DNA of 64,000 nucleotides from Rhodobacterales bacterium RIFCSPHIGHO2_02_FULL_62_130 (GTDB lineage Bacteria; Pseudomonadota; Alphaproteobacteria; Rhodobacterales; Rhodobacteraceae), in contig MHZT01000036.1 in NCBI GenBank assembly GCA_001828855.1, positions 62,001-126,000 of the forward strand, read 5' to 3'. Shown here piece after piece: positions 46,653 through 57,968 of the stretch. The notes under the pieces were generated by a model. It was not told the DNA's origin. It did not search any database and saw only the letters and a program-made list of their open reading frames with translations. The position numbers were made by a program, and so were the translations under genes. Position 1 is the first letter of the stretch; every line of letters begins with the position of its first letter.

Positions 46653-47426
46653 ATGGCCGGGCTTTTTGCTGGAATGATTGACAAGATCCTGCATCGCCGC
46701 GTGCTGCGGCGCTGGGGTCTTGTGGCTGATCAGGCCGGCACCGCAGATATTGAAACGCTGCGCGGCGCCCGCACCCGCGCCCGCGCCCTGCGCCGCAATC
46801 TGGATCGGGTGATCTATCAGGCCGACCACCGGCTTGCGCTGCCGGTGATCGGGTCGAACATCATTCGCAAACCGATGGGAACCGATTGGGCATGGCGTCC
46901 CGATCTTTGGAAAGGCCCGATCCCGGTTCCGGGCTTTTCCTCTGTCCCCGGTAAGGCGCAGATCTGCGATGGCACCACCCTGTTCCATGATTGCCGCCGC
47001 TCGGAGTTGACGGTCCGCCAGATCCGCAACACGCGCGAGGCAGATATTGCCCCCTTCGGCTTTCGCATGGATGTGTTCCGTTTTGACGGATCGTTCCTGT
47101 CGCTGGTCGTCGATCTGCCCGAAGACGCTGCGCGCGGTCTGAAGCAAAAGCATCTGATCCGGCTGGATGCCATCGTCGAGATGGAAAAGCCGCTGGAAAT
47201 CTTTGCGCGGCTGAACATCAAGCACGGCCCGAACGTCGAACAGATCGTGCGTGAACTTCCCCTGAACGAAGAAGAGGTGATGGTGGAATTCGACCTCGCC
47301 TATTCCAAGATGAACGAAAAGCGGGTGGAGCGGCTTTGGGTGGACCTGATCTTCGAAGGCCCCGAGATGAACCAGATCATCCTGCGTGATGTCACCTTCA
47401 GCCGCCGCCCCCGTGCGGAACTTTGA
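46653..47426 (+). CDS. DUF6478-like hypothetical protein
   Basis: 257 residues, no signal or clear membrane segment. It contains 'LPVIGSNIIRKPMGTDWAWRPDLWKGPI' and 'FRFDGSFLSLVVDLPEDAARGL', which I associate with a Rhodobacteraceae family (DUF6478) of unknown role. The C-terminal half looks like beta strands alternating with charged loops. It ends 14 bases before the next small gene, so the two are probably co-transcribed. Confidence 0.65.
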   Translation: MAGLFAGMIDKILHRRVLRRWGLVADQAGTADIETLRGARTRARALRRNLDRVIYQADHRLALPVIGSNIIRKPMGTDWAWRPDLWKGPIPVPGFSSVPGKAQICDGTTLFHDCRRSELTVRQIRNTREADIAPFGFRMDVFRFDGSFLSLVVDLPEDAARGLKQKHLIRLDAIVEMEKPLEIFARLNIKHGPNVEQIVRELPLNEEEVMVEFDLAYSKMNEKRVERLWVDLIFEGPEMNQIILRDVTFSRRPRAEL

Positions 47427-47439
47427 AAAAGGGCGCCCG

Positions 47440-47808
47440 ATGGCAACGCTGACCAAAACCCGAATCCGCGCAGGCGTCTGGGAAGGCGTCCTGAGTGGGC
47501 CAACCGCCCCCCCCGCGCTTGAGGTGCTGCTGCTGGGGGTGGCGATTGCAGGCGTAACCGTCACCGCAATCCCCGACCGGAGCGGCGAATGGGCCGTGCG
47601 TGTGCCGATCCCGTCCGAGGCGCTGTCCGAAGGTGTGCAAACCTTTATCATCCGCGACGTGGCAACCGAAGAAAAGCTGGCGCATTTCACCATCATCACC
47701 GGCGTCGCCATGGAAGAAGACCTGCGCGCCGAGGTTGATCTGCTGCGCGCCGAACTTGATATGCTCAAACGTGCCTTCCGCCGCCACTGCCTTGAAACCG
47801 TGGGCTGA
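47440..47808 (+). CDS. Small hypothetical protein with C-terminal coiled coil
   Basis: 122 residues from ATG 47440; a longer frame would run back into the previous gene. Residues 15-85 look like a beta-sandwich ('SGEWAVRVPIPSEALSEGVQ', 'TFIIRDVATEEKLAHFTI'). The end is a heptad-like helix ('EEDLRAEVDLLRAELDMLKR') suited to oligomerisation. I do not recognise a family; carbohydrate-binding or phage-like tail domains are possible. It follows the DUF6478-like gene closely. Confidence 0.65.
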   Translation: MATLTKTRIRAGVWEGVLSGPTAPPALEVLLLGVAIAGVTVTAIPDRSGEWAVRVPIPSEALSEGVQTFIIRDVATEEKLAHFTIITGVAMEEDLRAEVDLLRAELDMLKRAFRRHCLETVG

Positions 47809-47832
47809 CAGGTAGCCGCCCGTAGCCCATGA

Positions 47833-49899
<2,067 letters not shown>

Positions 49900-49960
49900 C
49901 GATGATCCCAACGCGGGACCGTTTTTATCTGTTTATTCTCAGATGGTTGGGAGTCTGATG

Positions 49961-49976
49961 TTAAGACATTCTTAAC
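49961..49976 (+). promoter_or_regulatory. CtrA-type box TTAA-N7-TTAAC
   Basis: An exact consensus match inside a larger perfect inverted repeat (GTTAAGA-CAT-TCTTAAC, 49960-49976), with a GAGTC site five bases before it. It lies in a convergent gap (FadH-type gene and thioesterase). Confidence 0.45.
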
Positions 49977-50085
49977 GATTTCCCGCAAAGCCCCGCCGCG
50001 CCAAGGGGGCCGACAGGGACAAGGTGCGACGGCGGGCGGTGCTTGAGGCAGGCAGGATCAGGCCGCTGCCCGCCTGTCAGCCGTG

Positions 50086-50499
50086 CTATTTCCCGTCCAG
50101 AATCATCTGCGTCTGCGTTACCATCGCGGCAACCTTGCCGTCTCCGCGCAGGACCGTTGTTTGCCAGACCATCGTCTTGCGCCCCAGATGCAGCGGGATC
50201 GAGACGGCGCGGACGGTATCGCCCGCCGGAACCGCGCGAAAGAAGTTGGTCTTGCTTTCCACCGTGGTGGTGCCTTGGCCTTCGGCCAGATGCATGAAAG
50301 CGCCGGTGCCGCCCATGTTATCCGCCAGCGCCATGATCGCACCGCCATGCAGCACGCCGTTGCGGTTGATCAGATCGGGGGCCGCATGCATTTCAGCCTC
50401 GACCCGATCCGGCGAGGCCGAGATGATCCGCATTTCAAGATGCAGGGCAAAGGGCGGCTGTTCGCGGGCGATGGGGTGGATGTCGCTGGGGTCTGTCAT
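50086..50499 (-). CDS. PaaI-family thioesterase
   Basis: 137 residues, a single hotdog fold. The active segment 'LINRNGVLHGGAIMALADNM' has the Asn, His-Gly-Gly and Asp arrangement of PaaI/YbgC-type acyl-CoA thioesterases. It probably releases CoA from aromatic or other dead-end acyl-CoA species. The start at 50499 gives 'MTDPSDIHPI'; upstream codons look non-coding. It is convergent with the FadH-type gene, 186 bases apart. Confidence 0.87.
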   Translation of the reverse strand: MTDPSDIHPIAREQPPFALHLEMRIISASPDRVEAEMHAAPDLINRNGVLHGGAIMALADNMGGTGAFMHLAEGQGTTTVESKTNFFRAVPAGDTVRAVSIPLHLGRKTMVWQTTVLRGDGKVAAMVTQTQMILDGK

Positions 50500-50802
50500 G
50501 GGAGTCCTGCCTTGATTTCGGGCAATAGGGAAGGCTGCGGCGCGCAGTGTCAACGCCCCTTTCTGTCAGCGGTCTTGGGCATCGATGTCCAGAAGCGCCT
50601 GCCGCATCTGGTCCAGATCGGCGCAGGGGCGGCAGCGCAGGGCCACAAGGTCTGGCGTCACATCCACGGGCAACCCCGAGTTGGAGTCGCGCGGGACTTC
50701 GTTCAGCTTGCCGCCCACAATCACCGGCAGCGCCATGTCGCGCGCCTTCATCGCCGCCAGAACTGCCTTGGTATAGCTGAGAGCAACGCCGTTATAGGTG
50801 CA

Positions 50803-51540
50803 AGGGCAGCGGTATATCCAAGCCCTTAACTTTTGCTTTAGGGTCTAGTTAGGTACACAAGTTTTAGCGTAACGCTGGAATACCCACGTGCTGCGTGCCG
50901 CAGCCACACTTGGCAGGAAACTCCGCCGTTGATGGCGATCTCAACCCATTCCGCACATAGACGGGGATCACGGTGGCTGTGCCCGATTCTGAGTCTTCGT
51001 TAGAGTTTGCCGCAACGCTGCTGCACAAGTCACTAACATGATCATGTGGACTGCCGGATTGATCACCACACTGAATAGAGAATCTTGCTAGCGTTTCGAC
51101 TTAGACGTAGCAACGGGCTTCCACGTATGCCCGCATTGAAGGCACGATAGATATATCTTCCTGCTTCCAAAAAAACCTGCAAGAAGCCCAGCCGGACCCA
51201 AGGCCACCCCTCCCACAACCGCCTTCCCAAGGCCGAAACCAGCCTTGTTCCCGGTGATGGAATAACTCCGGCACTTTGGACACCTAGGGCCAGTGTTCGC
51301 TGCGGTGGGGTTACTCTTGGCTGAGTCGCTCGGCTCATCGCAAGCAGGCGAAAAGCGCTCGATAAATGCGCTACTACAGCCGCAACGGGTGCACTTCCCA
51401 TCCTTCAATGTGTGCATTGACTGCACAGAGAGATTAGACACATCAGTCCCCAATCCTATGAACCCACGCCTGCACCTTACACAACCGATACGGCAGGACA
51501 AAGGTTTTGTGGCTCATAGTTTATAGAGCATTAGCATGCG
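50803..51540. mobile_element. Low-GC inserted segment with a one-gene cargo
   Basis: About 738 bases at 42-47 % GC in sampled 60-base rows, against the low to mid 60s around it. It splits the B12-type gene. It contains a zinc-ribbon gene (51088-51417, minus strand). The remaining 285 bases (50803-51087) show no gene, only small hairpins such as AGCGT-A-ACGCT (about 50865) and GCTGCG-TGC-CGCAGC (50890-50904). I found no transposase, no terminal inverted repeats and no clear target duplication. Ends are approximate. Confidence 0.55.
51088..51417 (-). CDS. Double zinc-ribbon protein with a glycine-rich hydrophobic centre
   Basis: 109 residues from ATG 51417 ('MHTLKDGKCTRCG'). A first CxxC pair is at about residues 9-12 ('KCTRCGCSSAF') and a second zinc ribbon is split: 'RCPKCRSYS' near 47-50 and 'SCLQCGHTWKP' near 93-96. 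Between them is a glycine-zipper-like hydrophobic run ('GFGLGKAVVGGVALGPAGLL'). Similar small proteins occur on plasmids, phages and islands; their role is not known to me. Codon use and GC differ from the neighbours, so it is probably acquired. The longer frame to 51501 lacks support. Confidence 0.6.
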   Translation of the reverse strand: MHTLKDGKCTRCGCSSAFIERFSPACDEPSDSAKSNPTAANTGPRCPKCRSYSITGNKAGFGLGKAVVGGVALGPAGLLAGFFGSRKIYLSCLQCGHTWKPVATSKSKR

Positions 51541-52380
51541 CTACCATGCCAAGCGCGCAGGCCATATCAAGGAAAAGCCCGGCAAACCCGTCATCAAGGT
51601 TGGAATGCACAAGGATTTCGGCGTCTTGCGCCGCCAGAAGCCCCAGCGCAGTCACTGTCGCTTCGGTGGTGGCAACGTCATCATTCCAATAGGGCAGGCG
51701 GAAGGTGAAATACTGCCTGAGGTTGCCAAAGGAGGATGCCCCCGCCGCCAAGGCCGCGCAGGTATTCTCGACCGCACCGGGCAGGCCCAGCATGAAATCC
51801 CCGAAATGCGCGGCGGCGGGGGCGGCATGGGTGATACGGGCGAAATCCTCGGGACCGTTCAGCACGATGCCGGTGCCGCGGGTGGCCTTGGCGCGCAGAT
51901 CGGGCGGGTAGCCCATCGACCAATCCAGCGTGATGCCAAAGCGATCCACCGTCACACCGGCGTCGCGGCATTTGCCATGCACCTCGGCAATGGCCCAAAG
52001 GGTGCGCTCGACGTTGCGAAAGCCGATATGGGCGTGCTGCATGATGCGGCCCGGCGGGTTGCGGCGCTTGTAGGCGGCTTCGGAGGAAACCGCCTGTTCG
52101 GTCAGGAAAGGGCAAGACCCAAGGCGCCAATCGCGCGCCAAAGCGCGGCCCTCGGCCAGAAGATCCGCGCCGGGCCGCAGGCGGGGGTCCGTCAGCGGGG
52201 CATCAGGTTGTTGGGGCATGGGGCTGATCCTTCGGGCGGGTTTGCGGCGCAGTCTGCCCAGCCACAGCCCCGTGGCAAGGCCGAACTTGCGACAGCGGTG
52301 AGGGAAGGGCCGCTGTGTAAATGGGATTTCGGGCCATCTGGCGGCCTGGCCCCTAACGGCAAGACCGGAATGTGTTCGCT

Positions 52381-55300
52381 TTAGCTGGGAAGGACATAGC
52401 CCTTGTCGCGGATCAAACGATGTGCCGCGTCTACAACCTCGGGGTCGAAAAGCGTGCCACGGTGGGCCTCGACTTCGGCCATCGCGGCGTCGATGCCCAG
52501 CGCGGCGCGATAGGGGCGATGCGAGGACATCGATTCCAGAACGTCGGCAACGCCCAGAATCCGCGCTTCGGGCAGGATGGCATCGCCGATCAGCCCCTGC
52601 GGATAGCCGCTGCCGTCCATGCGTTCATGGTGTTGATGGATCACATCGGCAACGGGCATATCGAAGGGAACGCCCTTGAGGATGTCATAGCCCGCCTGCG
52701 CGTGGCCTTTGACAAATTCATATTCAAGGGGCGTCAACTGGGTCGGCTTGGTCAGAATCTCGGCGGGGACACCGATCTTGCCGATGTCATGGACAAGCCC
52801 CATCAATTCCAGATTGCGACACCGCTTTTCATCCCAGCCCATTTCGGCGGCAATCGCGCTGGCGATCAGGCCGACGCGGCGTTCGTGGCCTGCTGTGTAG
52901 GGGTCGCGCATTTCGACCATCTGCGACACAGCCAGAAGCGTGCCGCGCATCGAGGTTTCAAGCCGGCCCACATAGGCCGCAATCTGGGCGTCGGCGTGTT
53001 TGCGTTCGGTGATGTCGTCCGCGATCACGATGACCGCCGGCAGCCCGTCATCCCAGACAATGGCGCGGGCCGTGAAGGCCAGTTCGATCACGCGCCCGTC
53101 CTTGCAGCACAGTGGCACGTCATATTTCACCAGTTCGGTCTTGTTGGCGGCAGACTCGGCCCATGCCTTGTGAATGTTCTCAAGGTTTGCTTCGTCATGC
53201 GGGGTGAAGTTCAGCACATCCTGCCCGAGAAGTTCAGCCTCGCTCCAGCCTGTCATCTCGCAATAGCGGCGGTTGACATAGATATAGCGGCCATCGCGCC
53301 GGACAAAGATGCCATTCACGGCCTGTTCGACCATGGTGCGGAAACGGCCTTCGCTTTCGCGCAGCACTTCGGCGCTGCGGTTGATCTCGGTCAGATCGAC
53401 CCAGCTTATGATGGCGTCGTCATTCACCACCGTCAGCAGCGCGTTGGCTTGCCGCAGACTTCCGTCGCTACAGGTCAGGCTGACCCGCTCGGCTGTGACG
53501 GTCTTGCCTGTCAGGGCCTCGGCCACAGAGGCATCCCACAGCGCGCGGTAGTGGTCACGCGTTTCGGGATCGGGAAAAAAGCGCATCAGCGCCGCCTTGA
53601 CCGACTTCAACTCGTCCGGTTGATAGCCAAGCCAGTCTTTCATCGCGGCGTTCATCGCCAAGGTCTTGCCTGTGCGAAGCGAAAAGATCTGCGTGGGCAG
53701 GGGCGAGCCGTCAAACAGCCCTTCAAACCGAGATCCCATTTGTCTGGCAGTCATGCCAGCGGCAAAACTGTCCAGCGCCAAGCCCACGTCATCGCTGAGG
53801 TTTTCGAACAGGCTGCGCTCTTCGTCATCGATTTCTGCCGTGGTCCGCAAATACAGCGCGACACAGGCGACCAGTTCGCCCTGACACATCAGCGGCATCA
53901 CAATTCGGCTGTTGATGTTCTGCCGGTTTAGAAAGGCCAGCCATTCGGCGGTTCCGGGCAGGTCATGTTCAGGATGCCCGCCCGCAACAAAGGGCGTCAG
54001 ATTTTGACAGATGACCTCACCTGCCGCGATCTTTGGGAAGACATCCGCCAATGGTCCCTTCATATCAGCAAGACTGTCAGCCAGATGGGCAAGCTGATCT
54101 TGCGGAATGGCGTGGTTCAGTGCCAGCCGACCGGGCATCCTTGCGTCGTCGAATACCGAGATAAAGGCAAAGGGATAGGCCCCCCGTTTGGCAAGCGCCC
54201 CCAGCAATGCCTCCAAGAGATCATCCCGGTTCTTGCAGCCTGCAATGGCTTTGTTGGTCAGCACCATGGTTTCATACAGGTAGGACAGGCGCTGCACACG
54301 CTCGGCGGCCCTGTTACGCTGCACGGCTTCGGCCAAATGCTGCGCGACGGTGTTCAGAAGATTGACCTCCTCGCGCAGGAAATGCGCCTCGGTGGCGACA
54401 TCGGGATACCAGACACAGATGCGCCCCACGGCAACCCGATCCACCACCACTTCGGCAGACAGTTGCTTGAGCGGGGCAGGTGTGGGCATTTCGTCACCAA
54501 AATGGCCCCAATTCGACGAAATAAGCGCCCGCAACAGGTCTGGCCGGGTGAAGCCGGGGGCAAGTGCGGCAACGACCGACGCCAGAAGTGCGCGCAAGTC
54601 CATATCCGGCCGCGCCAGCAATTCGGCCACGACCGAGATGCATCGCAGTTCTTTGACGCGTTCGCCCAGATCATAGAGTAGGGCCTCGCGTTCTGTGGTC
54701 ATCCGGCGGCGGTCGGTAATGTCGCGCTGGACACAGACCCACAAGCCGCTGCTGCGGCCAGAGCCGCTGAAGGGCGCAAGCGCACATTCGATGCTGCGGC
54801 CATCGGGCAGCTCAAGATCCCTGACCAAGACCTTGCCATCCTCGGAGAGGTGGCTGCAGACGTTGCAGTCCTCGGGTTTGATAGCGGGATTGTGGAACAG
54901 CACATGCACCGACCGGCCCACCAGCTTGGCCACCGGACGCCCCAGCAGCGTTGCAGCGGCGGCATTGGCCTGACGGATCGTGCCTTCGGCATCCAGAAGG
55001 AAGGTCGGGTCCGGCACGGCATCATAGGTGTCAGCCGACCGCGCCAAAGCGCCGAACGGTTCGCGCAGAGTGCTTTGCACCAATGCCAGATACACGCACC
55101 AGAACGCATAGATTTTCAGAAGATGCCCGATCAGGTTGGCTTGGGCATAGACACTGACATATTTGGTAAAGGCAAATTCGGACCCCATCATAAAGACAAG
55201 GGCAAGGCTGAGGGTCAGGTGCAGTTCGAACGTCATCAGCCTGCGCTGGCCCCACATCAAGGCCAGAGACAGGGCGAACAAGGCGATGATGACGTATTCC

Positions 55301-55854
55301 GCCGTAACCTTGAAATCGCTAAGCCCCTGCCCCTCGATATAGGCTACGGGGAAATATCCGGCCCAGATCGACCACAGGCACAGCGCGCTGCACAGGCCGA
55401 ACACCAGATGCAACGTCCAGACCGATACCGAGCGCGCCAGCATCACGGGGGCAATGACCAGTGCCACCGCCTGCATGCCCCGCGCTGCGACCCAAAGCTG
55501 GGTTGCGGGATTGGCGCTGGTGACGTCGCTGACGATGTGCATGCCCTTGAAAACCAGCACATGCACCAGATCGATCCCCGCACTCCAGCCGATTACGACG
55601 GCGATGAAGGTGGTGAACTGGTTGCGGGTGAAGGCCGAGGATGTGGTTGCCACAACCAGTGCCGTGCCGGCCACGATGATCGAGAACATCTCGGCCAGCG
55701 AATGGAACAGCAAATATCCGAAAAAGCTGGTGGACCAGATCAGGCTTGTCATAACAAGCGGGGCCAGCACCAGCCGCGCCAACAATGCGCCCCAATGCGT
55801 TTGCAGGGCGGGACGTGCCTTTGAGATGGCCGGTTGCATCGGCGCGCCTGTCAT
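52381..55854 (-). CDS. Membrane-bound PAS/GAF sensor with HD-GYP output
   Basis: 1157 residues. The first 270 form about seven membrane helices, resembling a MASE-type sensory domain. PAS domains follow at about 285-400, 750-860 and 875-1000, with GAF-like segments between (about 430-740). The C-terminus is an HD-GYP c-di-GMP phosphodiesterase: 'HERRVGLIASAIAAEMGW', 'GLVHDIGKIGVPAEIL' (about 1020), 'HHERMDGSGYPQGL' (GYP) and 'ILGVADVLESMSSHRPYR'. All metal ligands seem present, so it should degrade c-di-GMP. The start at 55854 has AGGGA upstream; 55839 is possible. It lies beside a degenerate GGDEF protein and the pilus locus. Confidence 0.92.
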   Translation of the reverse strand: MTGAPMQPAISKARPALQTHWGALLARLVLAPLVMTSLIWSTSFFGYLLFHSLAEMFSIIVAGTALVVATTSSAFTRNQFTTFIAVVIGWSAGIDLVHVLVFKGMHIVSDVTSANPATQLWVAARGMQAVALVIAPVMLARSVSVWTLHLVFGLCSALCLWSIWAGYFPVAYIEGQGLSDFKVTAEYVIIALFALSLALMWGQRRLMTFELHLTLSLALVFMMGSEFAFTKYVSVYAQANLIGHLLKIYAFWCVYLALVQSTLREPFGALARSADTYDAVPDPTFLLDAEGTIRQANAAAATLLGRPVAKLVGRSVHVLFHNPAIKPEDCNVCSHLSEDGKVLVRDLELPDGRSIECALAPFSGSGRSSGLWVCVQRDITDRRRMTTEREALLYDLGERVKELRCISVVAELLARPDMDLRALLASVVAALAPGFTRPDLLRALISSNWGHFGDEMPTPAPLKQLSAEVVVDRVAVGRICVWYPDVATEAHFLREEVNLLNTVAQHLAEAVQRNRAAERVQRLSYLYETMVLTNKAIAGCKNRDDLLEALLGALAKRGAYPFAFISVFDDARMPGRLALNHAIPQDQLAHLADSLADMKGPLADVFPKIAAGEVICQNLTPFVAGGHPEHDLPGTAEWLAFLNRQNINSRIVMPLMCQGELVACVALYLRTTAEIDDEERSLFENLSDDVGLALDSFAAGMTARQMGSRFEGLFDGSPLPTQIFSLRTGKTLAMNAAMKDWLGYQPDELKSVKAALMRFFPDPETRDHYRALWDASVAEALTGKTVTAERVSLTCSDGSLRQANALLTVVNDDAIISWVDLTEINRSAEVLRESEGRFRTMVEQAVNGIFVRRDGRYIYVNRRYCEMTGWSEAELLGQDVLNFTPHDEANLENIHKAWAESAANKTELVKYDVPLCCKDGRVIELAFTARAIVWDDGLPAVIVIADDITERKHADAQIAAYVGRLETSMRGTLLAVSQMVEMRDPYTAGHERRVGLIASAIAAEMGWDEKRCRNLELMGLVHDIGKIGVPAEILTKPTQLTPLEYEFVKGHAQAGYDILKGVPFDMPVADVIHQHHERMDGSGYPQGLIGDAILPEARILGVADVLESMSSHRPYRAALGIDAAMAEVEAHRGTLFDPEVVDAAHRLIRDKGYVLPS

Positions 55855-55983
55855 TCGGAACGTCCCTGTTTTCTTGAGAAGTGGCGTCGGCCATTCAGCG
55901 CGGGACCGGATGTGGCGCAACCCCCAATTGCGCCAGTGTGGCACATTTCTATCAGCTTGACACCCTGGGAACGCCAAACAGTG

Positions 55984-57315
55984 CTAACAGGCAGAAGAAA
56001 TCACGATCTGGCCTGACGAGCCGGTGTTGCGGGCCTTGTCCAGTGCAAGGGCGGAAAGCCGCAACAGGTCGGCCGCATCGTCACCGCAATCGGGAAAGAT
56101 CGCAACCCCGAGCGAGGCAGAGATTTCCGGCATCGGGTGGCCATTCTCGTCAAGCCGAAGCGCCGTTACCGTGTCTTGGAACGTGGCAAGGCGCTTGCGC
56201 GCCTGTTCGGCGTTCATGTCCGGCAGAACAAGGACAAATCGGTCCGCGTCGTAGTGGCTGGCGACATCGCTGCCCTGACGGAAGGCCAGCAGCAACTGGC
56301 TGAAAGCCCGCACCACGGATTGCCGCGCCTCTGCTCCGATCTTTTCGCCCAAGGCCGGCATCTGGTCGATGCAGACGGTTGCAACCGTCAAAGGACGACC
56401 CGCCCGCCGCATCCGCAAGATTTCGCGCGGCAACATCTCGTCCACGAAAGACTGGCTGAACAGACCCGTCTCGTTGTCGCGGATCGGTTGGCCCAACATG
56501 GCCTGAACGACCGCCGACATGCCAAGGACCGGCCCCGACTCGACGGAAATGGCGGCGGCAAGTGCGGCAATCGCAGCACGGTCCGCAGAGGCGGGCGCGG
56601 TTTCAAACAGCAGATGCACGATTCCGACAACCGCAGACTGCGCCCGCAACGGCAGGCAGATATAGCTGGGAATGCCCGTTTCGATATTCCGGCAGGGCGG
56701 TTTGATCTGTCCGGTAAACCCCACCTCATGCACGCCGCCACGCCGCAGCGCCCAACAGTCCAACTGGCGGATAACAGTCTGCGCCAAGGCAAGCCGGCCC
56801 CAGCCGCCCATGGGATGCAGGGTGCCGTCCTGCGCCTTCTGGGGCAGATAGCAGCGGCCGGAACTGCCCGGAAACAGCCGCGAAAGATGGTCACACAGCA
56901 CGCCGGACAGGGCTTCGGCGGTTGTGGCTGTTGTCATGTCATGCAGCATCGGCAACAGGCCTTCGTCCGCACCTGTCAGCCGATCATCCTCGGGGACAAT
57001 CAAAAGAAGCAGGCCGGCCCCCTGCGGGGCAAGGTTGGCATAGGCGCGCAACCGGCGCGGCGCCACCTCGCCCTGTGCGGGCGGCAGCGCGATTTCCAGC
57101 GGCAAGGCCGAGTCGGCGGCCCGCAGAAGTTGGCTGCGTGCGCCTTCGGGATCATGGAGCAAGTCCGGAAATGACGCGGACGCCGCCCCGAACACAGCGC
57201 GGGCGGCAGCGTTGCGCCGCAAGATCACGCCATCCGGCCCCAGCAGCAATACGGGCAAGCGCGCCTTTTCGATCAAGGCACCAGACGCATCGTCAAAGGA
57301 AGCAACCTCGACCAT
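55984..57315 (-). CDS. PAS/GAF protein with degenerate GGDEF domain
   Basis: 443 residues from ATG 57315 (GAGGGG upstream). A short PAS-like segment ('LPVLLLGPDGVILRRNAAAR', about 17-36) and a GAF-like middle precede a C-terminal GGDEF fold. In that fold the active-site loop reads 'SHYDADRFVLVLP', where GGDEF would be expected, so cyclase activity is unlikely and a binding or scaffold role is more plausible. 'ETGLFSQSFVDEMLPREIL' and 'SASLGVAIFPDCGDD' mark the fold. It is upstream of the HD-GYP gene and divergent from the TPR lipoprotein. Confidence 0.8.
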   Translation of the reverse strand: MVEVASFDDASGALIEKARLPVLLLGPDGVILRRNAAARAVFGAASASFPDLLHDPEGARSQLLRAADSALPLEIALPPAQGEVAPRRLRAYANLAPQGAGLLLLIVPEDDRLTGADEGLLPMLHDMTTATTAEALSGVLCDHLSRLFPGSSGRCYLPQKAQDGTLHPMGGWGRLALAQTVIRQLDCWALRRGGVHEVGFTGQIKPPCRNIETGIPSYICLPLRAQSAVVGIVHLLFETAPASADRAAIAALAAAISVESGPVLGMSAVVQAMLGQPIRDNETGLFSQSFVDEMLPREILRMRRAGRPLTVATVCIDQMPALGEKIGAEARQSVVRAFSQLLLAFRQGSDVASHYDADRFVLVLPDMNAEQARKRLATFQDTVTALRLDENGHPMPEISASLGVAIFPDCGDDAADLLRLSALALDKARNTGSSGQIVISSAC

Positions 57316-57475
57316 TCCGCCCCCTCTCATCCCGCGCATCGACTTCGTTGCAACTATGCGCGCGTCAAACGCGGATGCAAGCCCCGTATCGAAGCCGCAG
57401 CGCAACGAAGCCTTTGCGGTTCGCTATGGGCCGGATATAGACTAAAGATAGCGAGGCCGTATCCGGGGGCGTCAT

Positions 57476-57964
57476 ATGAAGAAAGCGTTTGTCTTTGCGG
57501 CCTTGCTGGTCTGGTCCGGCTGCGTGGCGCCATCCCCCGATGCAAGTCTGAAGGTGTCCGACGCGGTGTCGCACCCTGCGGTCATCGCATCGGCAAAAGC
57601 CGAATACCGCGCCGGAAACTACGGCAAAGCGGCGGCTGCCGCAAAGAGTGTGTTCGATGCCGATCCGCAGAATGCGGCGGCGCTTCTGGTCTATGCCGCC
57701 GCTCTGGATCGCCAGCACCGCTTTGATCAGGCCGACAAGGCCTACCGCGCGCTGCACGGGCTGATCGGTGACACAGCGGCCTTTCACAACAACTATGGGT
57801 ATTCGCTGCTGATACGCGGCAATCTGACCCAAGCGCGCAAACAGTTCCTTCTGGCGCAAGCGGCAGCCCCGCAAAGCCCGACGGTGCGGGGCAATCTGAC
57901 CATGTTGGCCGATGCGGCAGGCTATGCCCCATCGGGGGCCGGCATGACATCTGCCCAGCCCTGA
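57476..57964 (+). CDS. TPR lipoprotein, TadD-like
   Basis: 162 residues. The signal ends in a lipobox ('ALLVWSGC'). Two to three TPR-like repeats follow ('NYGKAAAAAKSVFDADPQNA', 'FHNNYGYSLLIRGNLTQARK'). Position before the prepilin peptidase and pilin-assembly genes fits TadD, the outer-membrane pilotin-like protein of Flp pili. It is shorter than most TadD, so it may be a truncated or specialised form. The next gene starts four bases after its stop. Confidence 0.8.
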   Translation: MKKAFVFAALLVWSGCVAPSPDASLKVSDAVSHPAVIASAKAEYRAGNYGKAAAAAKSVFDADPQNAAALLVYAAALDRQHRFDQADKAYRALHGLIGDTAAFHNNYGYSLLIRGNLTQARKQFLLAQAAAPQSPTVRGNLTMLADAAGYAPSGAGMTSAQP

Positions 57965-57968
57965 CCTG

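Larger units (their letters stand above)
50566..52219 (-). pseudogene. Disrupted gene resembling a cobalamin-dependent mutase/B12-binding protein
   Basis: Two pieces of one gene are seen on the minus strand. The N-terminal piece (52219 to about 51541) encodes about 226 residues with 'RIMQHAHIGFRNVERTLWAI' and 'FGITLDWSMGYPPDLRAKAT', then ends in a foreign tail 'AHANAL' and stop. The C-terminal piece (about 50800 to 50566) reads 'TYNGVALSYTKAVLAAMKAR' then 'LPVIVGGKLNEVP', which looks like the second half of a B12-binding domain. Between them lie about 740 bases of lower-GC DNA. The missing middle must include the first part of the B12 domain. Glutamate-mutase-like (methylaspartate mutase) enzymes are my best guess for the parent; this is inference. 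Confidence 0.65.

Noticed and set aside
50803..51540. Insertion sequence or integron cassette
   Set aside because: No transposase or integrase gene, no matching terminal inverted repeats and no direct repeats at the edges. The small palindromes do not form an attC-like site.
55984..57405. Active diguanylate cyclase
   Set aside because: The GGDEF active-site loop is replaced (YDADR), so an active cyclase is not supported.
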